NCBI GenBank assembly: GCA_001640655.1
Contig: LXGT01000003.1
Span: 124,001-188,000 of the forward strand
From: Endoconidiophora laricicola
Taxonomy: Eukaryota; Ascomycota; Sordariomycetes; Microascales; Ceratocystidaceae
Direction: 5' to 3'
DNA length: 64,000 bases
Below the pieces are notes generated by a model. That model saw only the letters and a program-made list of their open reading frames with translations. It was not told the origin of the DNA and searched no databases. Both the position numbers and the translations under genes were made by a program. Position 1 is the stretch's first letter. Every line of letters begins with the position of its first letter. Positions 1 to 11,612 of this stretch are shown here, piece by piece.

Positions 1-1207
1 CTTGTCTCTGTCTCATCTTGCTAGGCGTTTTTACATGCAATGCCTGCAAATCTACGATGATGAACTGTTTCTTGTTTCTCTGCTTTTATTTTTGGGTTTC
101 TCTCTCTTTATTTACTGCATCATGGCTTTAACGCGAGATGACATGTGTGTTTCTCTATCTACTCTTCTATCCCATCCTTCTATCTCAACATCTAACTATA
201 GTCAACCTCACCACATCACCCCTTTTTATCTTTACCATCATTGTCACTGTTTGTTTCCCTTTTCTTATCTCTCTGTGGCTTGCTTCTCTCGCCTTCCACT
301 CGTTACCCTGTGATTTTACATTTTTCTTTTTCGGTTACCTGTATTTTCTTGTCTTGTCTATTCACTCTTTTTTGTATTCACTTTTTGGTGTTCGAGTTAA
401 GGCGCGCCTGTTATTTTTTCTGGAGTTTATTTGGGAGGGGATTTACAAAAAAGAAGAGTTATCCGGTCTGGAAAGAAAAGCTATCAAATCATTAATAACA
501 TTTATCTGATTATCAACAGCTTACTAGAAATTTTATATCAAAACCGAATCGTCAGTAATATTGTATACTGTATACTGAATAGTTTGTAGAGAGAACAATT
601 TGAAGAATGAATGACCGTATTATAAAAAAAAAGTGTGCATTGACATACTGATAACATGGCTTAGATTTATATAAAAGCTAGAGAGGAGGAAGAAAATATA
701 TATATATATATATATATATGTTGAGGAATAGAAACATATAAATATAACGAATGGATAATAATAAAAACACCAAGATTATAAAAGAATGTGCTGTATCTCA
801 AAAAGAACTAAAGAAAAAGGCAAGAACACACAATAATAAAGAAAGAACGTAAAAGGAGCCATCATTTCCAGGCTGAGAACAAACCAATCCGTCATCACCG
901 TTTCTTGACCACCCACAGAATTTGTCCCCTCCTAACTATGGGTTCCAGCGTAGAACAAACAGAAAAGGAATTTCAAAAGGGAGGAGGGGGGAAGAAAAGG
1001 GACATATAATAGCAAAACAAAAAGGCAGCATGAAAACTATGAAGTCATTATCTGTCGTGAGCATATACAAGATATATAAAAAAAAAAAAAAAAAGGATAT
1101 GAAAAGTAAGAAAAGAGAATCACGACTAAGAAAGGAAGTAATTAGAAAGAACAAGTTCGTCGTCTATTTATGTTTCCTTCTTTTCCTCTTCTTGAATTTT
1201 TTTTTTT
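1..1207. other. Intergenic, AT-rich, no gene seen
   Basis: Spacer downstream of the minus-strand giant membrane protein gene. The first 400 bases are T/C-rich on the plus strand with only compositionally driven open frames. It contains an (AT)12 microsatellite and an A-run near 1078-1095. I see no conserved protein, RNA gene or promoter that can be supported here. Confidence 0.6.
696..719. repeat. (AT)12 microsatellite
   Basis: Uninterrupted AT dinucleotide repeat in the spacer downstream of the giant membrane protein gene. Confidence 0.95.
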
Positions 1208-4200
1208 TTAGTCCGCATTCTTCCGCGCCATATCCTCGAGCCAGTTAATCATTTTCTTTGCATTGTTCTTACGCCACATACTCTGGTGCGAGAACGCCGA
1301 ATCCGACAACAGCGGCATGTCCTGCGGCAGCGGTAGACGACGTCTGGAGACAGATTCGGACGCCTCTATCATTTCTTGCCTCTGCTGATCTTCGACACGC
1401 TTAATACGGCGTTGTGCTGAGGCGGCCGAGGAGGCGCTCCACATGCCACTGGCCATGGAGGTCGTTGTAGATTGCAGAGTAGAGGAGGAAGAGCTGCTGT
1501 TGTTGCTGGGAACCCACATGGCTGAAGAGGCGACGGGTGAATGTGGGGAGCCTGCCGCAATGGCCTCAGCCAGTGCAGCGTCCCAATCATACGGAGTCGC
1601 TTCGCGACGCAGTCTCCGTTCCCGTAGCGACATGTATGTGGCCTCTTCCAGAGCTGCAGCCCAATCCGCCGGCGTCGCGCTGTTGCGCAGATACTGGCCC
1701 TTTAGAACTGACGAGGTAGTCGCCGATAGTTTAGTAGCCCAGTTGACTAAAGCTGAGGCGCGGGCCTCTACTAGTGCGGCGGCCCAGTCGGCCGGAGACG
1801 CGTCATAGAGTAGGTGGGTGTTGCGAAGCGATAGGAACTGCGCTTCGTGGAGAGCCGCTTCCCAGTCCGCCTCGGTGGCGGCGGGGATGGCGATCTTGGC
1901 TGGTTGCATGGGCTGGACCTCGAACTCAAAATAGGGCTGTTCTTGTTGCTGCTGCTGCTGCTCTTCGGGTTGATAGTAAACTGCCTCGGGAACGGTATAC
2001 AGGCTCATATCGAATACAGGCTCAATATAGACGGGCTCCTGGTAGTAAGCTGCAGGCTCCTGCTGATAGTACACAGGCTCCTCGTAATAAACGGGCTCCT
2101 GGTAGTAAGGAGGCTCCTCAATATTAACCTGGGTCGCTGCGACGATCCAATTTTGTTCCATGACAGGCGCTTGCACTGTCTGCTGCTGCTCATTCCACAT
2201 CTCACGCGATTCGATCTGCGGCACGGGCATCTCAGAGCCGACACGAGGCTTGCGCTCAGTCTCAGCCGCAATAGGCTCAGCAGAGGTTGTGCGGTACTCC
2301 GAGCGGACATGCTCAGTGCTGAACAGGCCATCGGCAGTAGAAAGGCGCTTCTCGACAGGCGTCCACACGCCCTCAGACAGGATGGCCTTTTGGCTCCACA
2401 TCTTGTTGTTCATAGGAATGGCGATGTTCTTAGTTTGCTTCCACATATCAGCGCTCTCGATCTGCGGCAAAACCGCAGAGAGCTGCGCCTGAGACTTGGC
2501 CTTGTGTAGCTTGGCAGGCGCGGCCAGCGGCGAGGCAGGCCATACAGAGGGCTGGGGCAGGCCGAAAGCGGAGGCGGCTAAGGTCGCGCGAGGCGTCCAT
2601 AGCTGGGGCTTGGTGGAAACTGAGATTCTCTTAGGCGCCCACATAGTAGAGGACTCCAAGGTCATTTCGGGGTCAATGGAACGGGATACTTTAGCGCGGG
2701 TAGGCATGCTAATGATGGCAGTAGCTGCGAGGACTCGGGTCCAGACAGCCGGGGACTGCTTCAGGCCAAAGCCGGTGTGCTTGTTAGACGATGGGGCCGA
2801 CCACATAAGAGACGACGCGGCCTTCTTCTTAGGTGCCCACATCAGTGAAGTAGTTTCTTCGATTGTGGCTTCACGGGTCCACAAAGAAACGCTGTTGATC
2901 TGCATCTCCTCATCGACAACATGGGCTACGCGAGCACGCGCAGAAGTGCTAAACTGTTCAGACATTGTGACGTACTTATCCCAGACGGAAGCAGGCTGAG
3001 ACAGGCCAAAGTTCTTCTCGATGTAGTTGATCTCAGACCACAGCTTGTTACTGATTATAGGAATAATCGGCGAGACAGCCTTGGGGATCACAGACACTGT
3101 AGGCTCCATAAGTTCGTGCTCTCCAGGGATAGTCAAGGAGTCTCTGTTTTGAAAGATGAATTCAGCGCCTTCGCCGTGTAACTCATCCTCAGAATCTTCA
3201 AAAAAGGATGACTCGGAGTCACTTTCGAAGATGATACTGCGACCGGTGAACTGGAAATCACTTCTATGGCCCTGGTTGACAGGCGCGGGCATGGGTACCA
3301 TCGTGGAGCTCATAGCGCTTTGGGGAAGGAGGCTGCCACGGCTAGGGAGCTGGTTCTGGCTAGACTTGAGCATGCTAGCAATCTCCTGTAGCATGGAGTC
3401 GTCGAAGTCTTCACCTGTAGCTTCAGTCTGGTTTTCATCCTCATAGTCGTTATAATCGTAAGTGTCCTGCATGTAAGTCTCATCATCCGAGACCTCGTCT
3501 TCGTAGTCCTCAAAGTAAGACCCACCGACGTAGCCAGTATCGTTGCTCATATCAGCAGAGGCGCCAGCTAGGAAAGATGTGTAGTCAGCAACACCACCCA
3601 TGGCACCAGGCATGGTCATGAACATGTTGTTTGCTGTGATCTGCACGTTTGCTGAGTCAGACGTCTCGCCCCAGGGGAACTGGAAGATACCAAGAGTTTC
3701 CTGCTTGTTAGACAAAGGCTTGGGGGATTCTAGGATATCGGGAAGCATTGTGATGCGGCGACTGCGACGAGGAGGGCGCAGTGTCACGGGCCGATCGGAC
3801 TTTTGGGAAACGCTTCGGCTCAGGCTAGACGAGTTGGATGGAGTACTCCACATAGCGGACGAGCGGTAAGAAGTCTTGGGGGCCTGCCAAAGTCTGGAGC
3901 TCTGTAGAACGGAAAGAGCGTCGTGGTTCTTGCGAGCCTTCGGGCGCACATCGCGGGCGACAAGGCCGTCGAAGATGTCACTGCGGATAATGGGTGACGG
4001 CGCAGACTTCCACATACCTTCCCAGCCACCGGGTGAGAGAGGGCGAGCAGCCGAGGCAGTCCACAGACGGGCAACTACCTGCATCATCAGACGTGGAGAC
4101 GCGGCAGTCATCGCAGGCCGAGCAGCAACCCGTAGGTGCTTGTTAATAGGAGCAGGTGGCATGGGCATCTCCTCGATGCTAGATTCGAACTCGACCATGT

Positions 4201-7200
4201 CCTCGTCATCAGAATCAGGGGGAGTTGGGCTACCAACCTGCGACATGGGGATAGCTACAAAGCCTTGGCCGCCAACGCTAAGAAGTTCAGGGTGGACAGC
4301 CTCTTCGTGGCGCTGCAAACGCGACGCACGTCTAGAAGCAACAAACGGCGACAAGGCACGCGCAACAGCGGCTTCCATCTCCGCCATGCTTGAGCGGTTG
4401 CGGGCCGGAGAAGTGCGCAGAGTAGAAGATGAGTCACGGTTATGACCGACGCCGTTGTGTAGCTGCAGCCACTGGTTCTCTTGAGCGCCCATCTCTCTTT
4501 CCAAATCCGCTAAAAGAGCACTACGGCCTCCGTTGTCACCCATCTCGATCTTCAGCAGCTGGGCCTGAATCTCTCCAAGAGCGGCACCGGGAGACTCAAG
4601 AGGAGAAGGCTCAGCGGCACGGATGATGATGTTTTGCTTCATAGTAGCAGCACCAACTAAGATAGGAGCCGGAGGCACCTTCTTGCGGGACATACTGTTG
4701 GACTTGCGGTGAGTAAAGGTCGGGCATTCTTGGCCGAGGCGTTGGTGAAAGCGCACATCCAACATAAGAGGAATTTCGTCATCCATGAGAGCCATGGATT
4801 GCACGTTCTGCTGTGTACCATTACGGCCTATGTACGTTGAGCGGGCAGCAATGCGCTTGTTGCGTAGGTTGACAGCTTGGGTAGGTGAATGGACAGAGGC
4901 CCAGGTGGTAGTCTCATCATTGTACGAGTCAGCCACCTCAGATAAGTTGTCAATATTGTCGAACAATGGCGGCAGAACAGGCGATGATTGGCGGCGGGTA
5001 CCATCATAGGAAGGACGGTTACGAGCGAGGTCGGGGATCCTAGGAACCGGAGGGATGTTGTTTTCCTTAGGGTGTGTGATACTATCCAGGCTTCTAGATG
5101 GCGAGAGAGGTACAGCATCGTCGACGCTGTTGTTCATGTAAAGCATATCTATCTTCTCGTTGAAGGTCATGCTGCGAGTGTTGTTGGGCTGGGGGCGGTT
5201 CTTAGCATTGGGGTTGGTCTTCTTGGCTTGGGCAATCAGGGCCAGAGGCGCCACAGGCAATGGAGGAAGGTCATCGGGCTGAATGGGGCCAGTATTGCGC
5301 AGCAGTAGCAGCGACTTTCTCACCGAGACAGACGAACGGTTACGTTGGTGACTCATGGGGATTTCAGCAGGGAAGATAGCACGGTCTTCATCTCCCGTTC
5401 TGGGAATAGGGCGGGGACGGTGTACAATGGGCAGCGAAGCGTCGATAGTAGTATCATTCTCCATGTCGTCTTCATAACCATACGGCTCTTCTCCACCCGC
5501 TATAACGACCGGCTTGGGCTGGGACGGCTCGTTGGATGACAAACGCTGTTGCATCTTCTTGTTGGCATCTAGCATTATGTTGTTCACAATCGACGGGTTG
5601 TCATACTGGAAGTCCTGTAGTAGCATGACAGTCGGTTGATCCATAGGCAGCGACTGTTTCTCCTGCTCCATCTGTCTCTGCTGCTGTTGAGCGCTAGGGT
5701 TGGGCTTCAAGTTACGCGCTCGGGGGTTCATAGGGAGGCCAGCGGCATTAGGTGTTTGAATAGGTGGGGCTTGGGGCTCTACTATTGACGGCGGCCTTTG
5801 TCGCGACGGTCGTATGTTGTTGGCATTGGCTGAGGTCTGAGGTTGCATGGCCATAGAACTGTTTTCGAGAGCGTTTTCTTGGTTGGAAGGCGTTTGATTG
5901 TAGTTATCTCTGGCAAAGAGATCAGAGTCATCAGCTCGGGGCGGCCGCACAGGAGGACCAGCTGACCGAGGAGAGCGACGGCGCATGGCCTCGCCAACGG
6001 GAGAATGCTCCGATCCTGTGGCTCGAGAAGTATCCAATGTGCGTGGGCTCTGGACATATTCTGATTCCTCCTTGACCATAGACATGATGCGCACACGCTC
6101 ATCCGCATCACTGTTCAGTACCGGGTCGGTCCGGTAAAGGCCAGTGACACCAGGAATGGCGCGGTCAGAGTTGCCGTTAGTCTCGGTTAAACCTTGGGAG
6201 TTGTTCACACTACGGAACTGGTCACGACGTTCACGGTCAGCCTGAACTGCTGCGTTCAGGTCAATTGTCGGGATCTTATCGAGTGGGTTTTCACCGGTGT
6301 TGAGACGCTGGAGAACTGGGCCAGAAATGCTCACCTTGCCTTGGGAAAAGCTGCGAGAAAGAGCAGCCTTCTGAGCAGCAGTTATAGCTGTGGCACCAGC
6401 TCCAACGCCTTGATTGTAGTATGTATCCGCGGCACCCGAGTTGTTTATATCATATTGGCTAGGGTCATGCATCTGCTGACGGCCATACTGGCGACCCTTC
6501 AGATCTTCATACTGCGACGGGGGGTAATTGGAGTCGGAAGTATAAACACCTCTGGACGATGCGATATCGCGATCAGCATTAGAAGGGGCAAAATCTTTTG
6601 GCGAGGGAGCCTCGGGATATTTGCCTTCGCTGCCTTTCATCTCGGACAAGGGGAACAAAGTCCGTCCAAAATTACCGGCGATAGCCAAAATGATGGTGGC
6701 TCCAGTAGCAGGAAAAGTGGTGGCAAACAGAACATTGGTACCGTCTCTACCAATGATCATCAAAGCACTTGAAGCAGACCAGATAATGAAACCAATACAG
6801 AGGGCAATGCAGCCCTTACGGTGCATTCTCTCTTTACTTTTCTTGTTAGTTAATTTGCGAGCAGGCGACATGATGAAGCGAGATAGAGAATAAACGGCCA
6901 ACATAACGTCGACGATCAACATAGACTCAGATAGAGGACCACCAATAGTAGAGTGTGCAAGACATGTGGGAACAAACATCGGCCGCACGAACGCGACATA
7001 GGTCGCGCCCATTCCAATACGTAGCAGAAGATATAGCTGCGGAATGACAGTTTGGAGCATAGTTTTTTTGGCAGTTGAGCCAAAATTGGTGATGTTCCAT
7101 AGTAAAAACTGAGTTATGGCCACGCGGGAAAGCTGATCAAAAATACTCGCAGCTGTAATTATGGGTTGGCAAGCAGTTGGGGGCGCTAGCAAACTAAAAA

Positions 7201-7442
7201 ACTCTACCTGAGACCAAACACCCAAACAGATAGTCATGACCACGAGGGCCAGCCTCGGGCCATCAGACCAAATGCGAGTGGCATAGCCTGACAAGTACAG
7301 GCCAATGCCACCAATAGCACTCTGTGTAAGAATACCTCTTTATGAAGTGTTAGTTGAAGTCTGGACAGAGAATATGAAGCTATACAAGTAGAGTGGCAAC
7401 ATACAGAGAAAAAGCTACGGGAACCCCACTGGCTGCAGACAT
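1208..7442 (-). CDS. Giant multipass membrane protein with W-motif and DWAAAL repeats
   Basis: Uncharacterised protein of about 2049 aa. Exons on the minus strand are 7442-7405 and 7319-1208. The 85-bp intron has a GTATGT donor, and the frame closes across it (N terminus begins MSAASGVPVAF). Residues 1-235 hold about seven hydrophobic segments, suggesting a polytopic membrane domain. The remaining ~1800 residues look disordered, with Pro/Ser/Gln-rich stretches, acidic patches and a polyQ run. Two repeat systems lie in the C-terminal half. About twenty short hydrophobic-Trp motifs occur (for example LMWAPKK, TMWAPKR, QLWTPRA, AMWVPSN). Four copies of a (T/S)PADWAAALxEA-type unit lie near the C terminus (DNA about 1550-1895). 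A tyrosine-rich YYQEPV repeat lies between them. I recall similar large proteins in filamentous ascomycetes but know no function. Possible roles such as a membrane scaffold are inference only. Confidence 0.8.
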
Positions 7443-9601
7443 CGTAGCGGCGGTCGTCGTTGTGTTTGTATATCGTGAAAAGAGTTGTCGAGCTTGATCC
7501 CAGTTCGTCGTCAGATGGAATATGCAAAGATGAAGTGAAGAAGGGTTGTCTCAGTCAATGAGGACAATGATAAATGAAAAATGATGAATGATGATAATGG
7601 TAATACTGAAAAGACAAATAATAATATGACAATATGGTATATAATAAGGGAACAGGAAGGCCAGGAAACACGCCCGTTATGCGAAAAAGACGAAGAGATC
7701 AAGCGAGAAGTTGAAAACGAGTGGACGAAAGCTACCAGAGACAATGCATGGTGGTGGAAGTTATTGACGATCTAGACGCCAAGAGAAAGAAAGACGTCGA
7801 GGCGACCCAGCAATGAGCCCAGAGAAGGCTATCAAAGGGTCTACGCACACCTCTCCTAACGAGGCAGCGATCAGACAATACACACGAATAGGCGCGGCAA
7901 AGGAGAGAGTGAGCGAGAGCAGAGTGAGGTGCAAATATACAAGACAGGCAAACTCGACGGCGAGCGATAGCTAAGCCGTAAGACGAGCCGATGAAATAAC
8001 AGCAAGACTGTAAAGGCTTTATTGAAGCAACAATTGTCGGTCGAGGTGACGATATCAAGCGTAGGTGAGAGACAGTGTATTTGCAGGCAACTGCAAGCCA
8101 ACGAGGCCAAAGTAAACTCGGTAGTGACGAAAGTCGATGTCGATATTCGCGCCTGCGAACAACAAGAAAAAGAAATATTAAAAAGTTAATGAAGCGAAGT
8201 GAAGGGCACGATGTTGTTCTTTTTTTTGCGTACAGCAGAAAAAGCCCCAAAAAAAAATGACAGGTAAAAAAAAATTAAAAAGGAAGAAAGAATCGTGCCG
8301 GACAATCTGAGACTTGCAAACTCCAAGGTAGGCAAGAGCGTTCGTTTCTGGCTGAAAAACGGCAGAATCAGAAGAAATCGGACCCCTTAGCAAACGGACG
8401 GCCAGACAACCGAGCGAGGAAGCCATGCCAGATACAGATAAGATAGGGCCTAATCTGGCTGGTCCTTCTGGCTGGCTAGGCCAGGCCCTCCAGAATTAGC
8501 AGGAACACCAGACGTTAGAGAGTTACTACTACGTATCGCGAACAGGCAGCAACAATCAACGCCATCTTCAAACTGGGCCCTAAAGTTTAACTCCGACTAG
8601 CTATCATCAACTACTAATCTTGTGGCCACGACGTTGTCGATATTGTGCTTATGGCATCATGACATGTTCTTGACTGTGGAGTTAACAATGATCACCGTTC
8701 TCATAGTTACTATAGCCAGAGCTTCGATGCTGCCCACAAGTCATCAAGTGGCTTTTGCTCAGCCCGTCTCTTCCATTTCTTGTTTTTCATAGCGTGTTTT
8801 GTCATATTGCAGATATAGCTTTTCTTTTCTTCATCTTCAACGCCACACACACACACACTCTCTCTCTCTCACACACACACTATATCAACAATTGGCAATC
8901 AACTCACAGTCTGCTGTTTTATTTCTCCGCTCGTCCTCCGTGTCTCAAGTTCTCCCTCCGTCTCAAAGAGACTTCGAATTGCTTCCTAATTCGCTATTAG
9001 TACTCTTCATCTTTCTCTATTGGTACTAGGTGTGTAAAACCAAAGTCATTTCATGGGGCTGCCCCCGGCCCCACGTTTCGCTTGAAACCTGATATGTCAG
9101 AGCTCAACAAGGGTCCAGCCGCAAAAAGTAACCTTGATTGATACCCAAGGGACCATACACTTGGCTATTAGTCGTACTAGCAATTCTGTGTTAGCTTATG
9201 ATTCATTCCCCAAGTCGTTTGTCGAGGAGATTAAAAGGCTAATGAGGAATCCAACAACTAGACAATGTCAATAAACTAAATCTCTCTCTAAACCGCCAAA
9301 AGTCAAATCTTAACAAGCTCATAAATGAAAATGTACGTAGCATAGTGCAGAGCCTCAGCTATAAATCTGTATATAATTAATATCTTTTTGATAGCTCACT
9401 CAAGAAATCCAATTTAGCAGGGTTGCAAAGCGTGATATCAGGAACGTCATGCTGAGCTTAGCTTTAAGATTGGGAAGGCTTGTGGAAAACGTCCGTCCGT
9501 TCGGCTAAAAGATAGGATTGGTTCAGATGGGCCCAAATTAAGTCTAAATGATAATGTAAGCTTGTCCTAGTAGCAAACAAACCTACACCAAGAGTAACCC
9601 T

Positions 9602-9654
9602 TATCTTCATAGTTCTAGAAACTGAATAAGATTAATGATTAAAAAAAAAAAAAA
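9602..9654 (+). mobile_element. Ultra-short poly(A)-tailed retroposon, copy 1
   Basis: A ~40-nt unit beginning TATCTTCATAGTTCTAG and ending GATTAATGATT is followed by a poly(A) tail. It is flanked by a perfect 15-bp direct repeat ACCAAGAGTAACCCT (9587-9601 and 9655-9669), the hallmark of target-primed reverse transcription. Four related copies occur in this window (near 10234, 21720, 42571 and 61995), and all start at the same 5' base. No coding capacity. It was probably mobilised in trans by a LINE-type element not present here. Confidence 0.75.
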
Positions 9655-10233
9655 ACCAAGAGTAACCCTAAGAAAGAAGATGAACAACGTCGCCAAGATA
9701 TCAATACACTCAAGCTAACATGTGCCCAGAAACATACGAACGGCAGAAAGTGATATTTTGATAACTAATATTGAATCACTGCAACTTGATGAAAAATTGA
9801 TAGATCCTGGAATGCGGCGCCGAAGGAATGTCTTGAAAGCGCCTAGATCCAAACTCTATTTGGCTTACAGCAATTTAAACCAATCATAAGCTTGTTCTAG
9901 AATTTAGCCTCCCGTTGTTCCATTGAAAGTTACATTTCTGGATAAGTACTAAACATTGATTCTGTCATTTAGTTACTTTTGATTCTTAGTCCATGCTACT
10001 GGTATGCTGAACTATACTGTTTGTCTGAGCATAGCTTTCCACTTGCAGAATAGAAACAGGGTACCGTTATCAACTAGAATGGCGAAAAGCTGTCATTTTC
10101 GATATGCAGGAATATTGTGCTAGGGTTCCATTCCATAGATTACACAGAAAGAGCGCCACGGATCGACCCACTTGTTATAGAGATCCATATATGTGGCGTT
10201 ACTAAAAGTGTGGCGCATTTTAAGCTGATGCAA

Positions 10234-10291
10234 ATATCTTCATAATTCTAGAAACTTGATACGATTAATGATTGAAAAAAATAAAAAAAAA
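10234..10291 (+). mobile_element. Ultra-short poly(A)-tailed retroposon, copy 2
   Basis: Same unit as at 9602, starting ATATCTTCATAATTCTAG and ending in an A-rich tail. It is bracketed by a perfect 9-bp direct repeat CTGATGCAA (10225-10233 and 10292-10300). Slight divergence from copy 1 indicates an independent insertion. Confidence 0.7.
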
Positions 10292-11612
10292 CTGATGCAA
10301 CAAGTCGAGATTCTGTATTTTCCTGTTCGAACACAAAATCTCATTGTCATGATCAAATTAGAGCATAATTTCACTTTCGTTTGGCTAGTTTTGACGTACT
10401 ATCAGAAACATCTAAGCCTATTTATACGAACAAAAGTAGACAATTAGTCCCAATATCTTTCATCTGCATGATTTCAGACTGGCGATTTACCGTAGGAGGA
10501 GTTTGTTAGGAAAAGGAAAGTTAGTCCACAGACATTGAAAAAGAAAACTCAAAGAGAAAAAACCGGTGGAACTACTCCTAATGACAAGCAGACAACTTAA
10601 GCGAAATCACACTGTATCTGGACAAGAATATGGGCAGGGGCAAGCTCATTACTTCGTCGCTCTTTTTCTTTTCGTGTTTATTTTCTTCGGATCACATCTC
10701 AAAAGATGAAACAAGAACTTCCATATGACTGGCGGGATGTGGGATGCTTGGAAACATTTAACTAACAACCAAAGTATATCAACTCGATTATACTGTAGTG
10801 AGTTATCGTGACTTCTATATAATACATAGCCATTTAGTTGTACAATAACTTTTTGCCATAAAGAAAACTGCATACTTCATGGGAATGTGAGGTTTTAATC
10901 TTGATCCTGGTGCCGAATCGATACTGCCAGCACCAACGGTCCCATGGAACCACCAACCCAAAGGTCTTTTTTCAAAATTTTATTTTTATTCTCTTTCTAT
11001 TTCTCCTTTTCTGCCTCTTTATTATTACATCTCTTTCTTCCCCAATAGATTAACAGACTTGATAGCGCAATCTCTTACATAAACTATCTTACTGCAGTTA
11101 CTAATATCCTGATGTAAACAGTTACCAGTACTAGTACTATGGAATGATGTTGTTTTCGTTGGTTCCACTCTCACTTGATTTTATAAAGTTTTGGACTCTC
11201 TATAATAGAGATTATAATGATAGAAACGGTCAGTGTGCTGATTCTTCGTTCCCGACTCAGAATTGTTGCTTTAGTATTTACTAGTATCGAGAGGGGCTAT
11301 TACAAAGTGGACTGAATAGACAGTATAGGGTTATATTATGCATAAGGGTTAATAATCATATCATACAGTATTTATGCATGGTAAAACACACTGTAGTTCG
11401 AGTATAATAGCACCAGTTACTATACAGTGTATCACAGTGCACGTTTGCTAACAGATAGATTAAGTGGTTAATTATCGCTGTTTGTACTATTTAATCAAAG
11501 GAAGGCGACCTAAGAATGCCAATTGCTATGTTTATCATTCAAAGACACTAAATATCCCATATTCAAAAGTAGGACAAAAATAGACATAAGACCTAGAGAG
11601 AGTCGGTCTCAT

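Larger units (their letters stand above)
7443..11612. other. Gene-poor spacer with retroposon-like insertions
   Basis: The first ~1 kb is presumably the promoter and 5' leader of the minus-strand giant membrane protein gene. Alternating CA/CT tracts lie around 8842-8880. Two short poly(A)-tailed insertions are annotated separately. The rest is AT-rich with frequent stops in all frames. No gene is supported. Confidence 0.55.

Noticed and set aside
9054..9073. GC-rich palindrome TGGGGC...GCCCCA
   Set aside because: Only 6-bp arms, no T-run or conserved context; likely chance.
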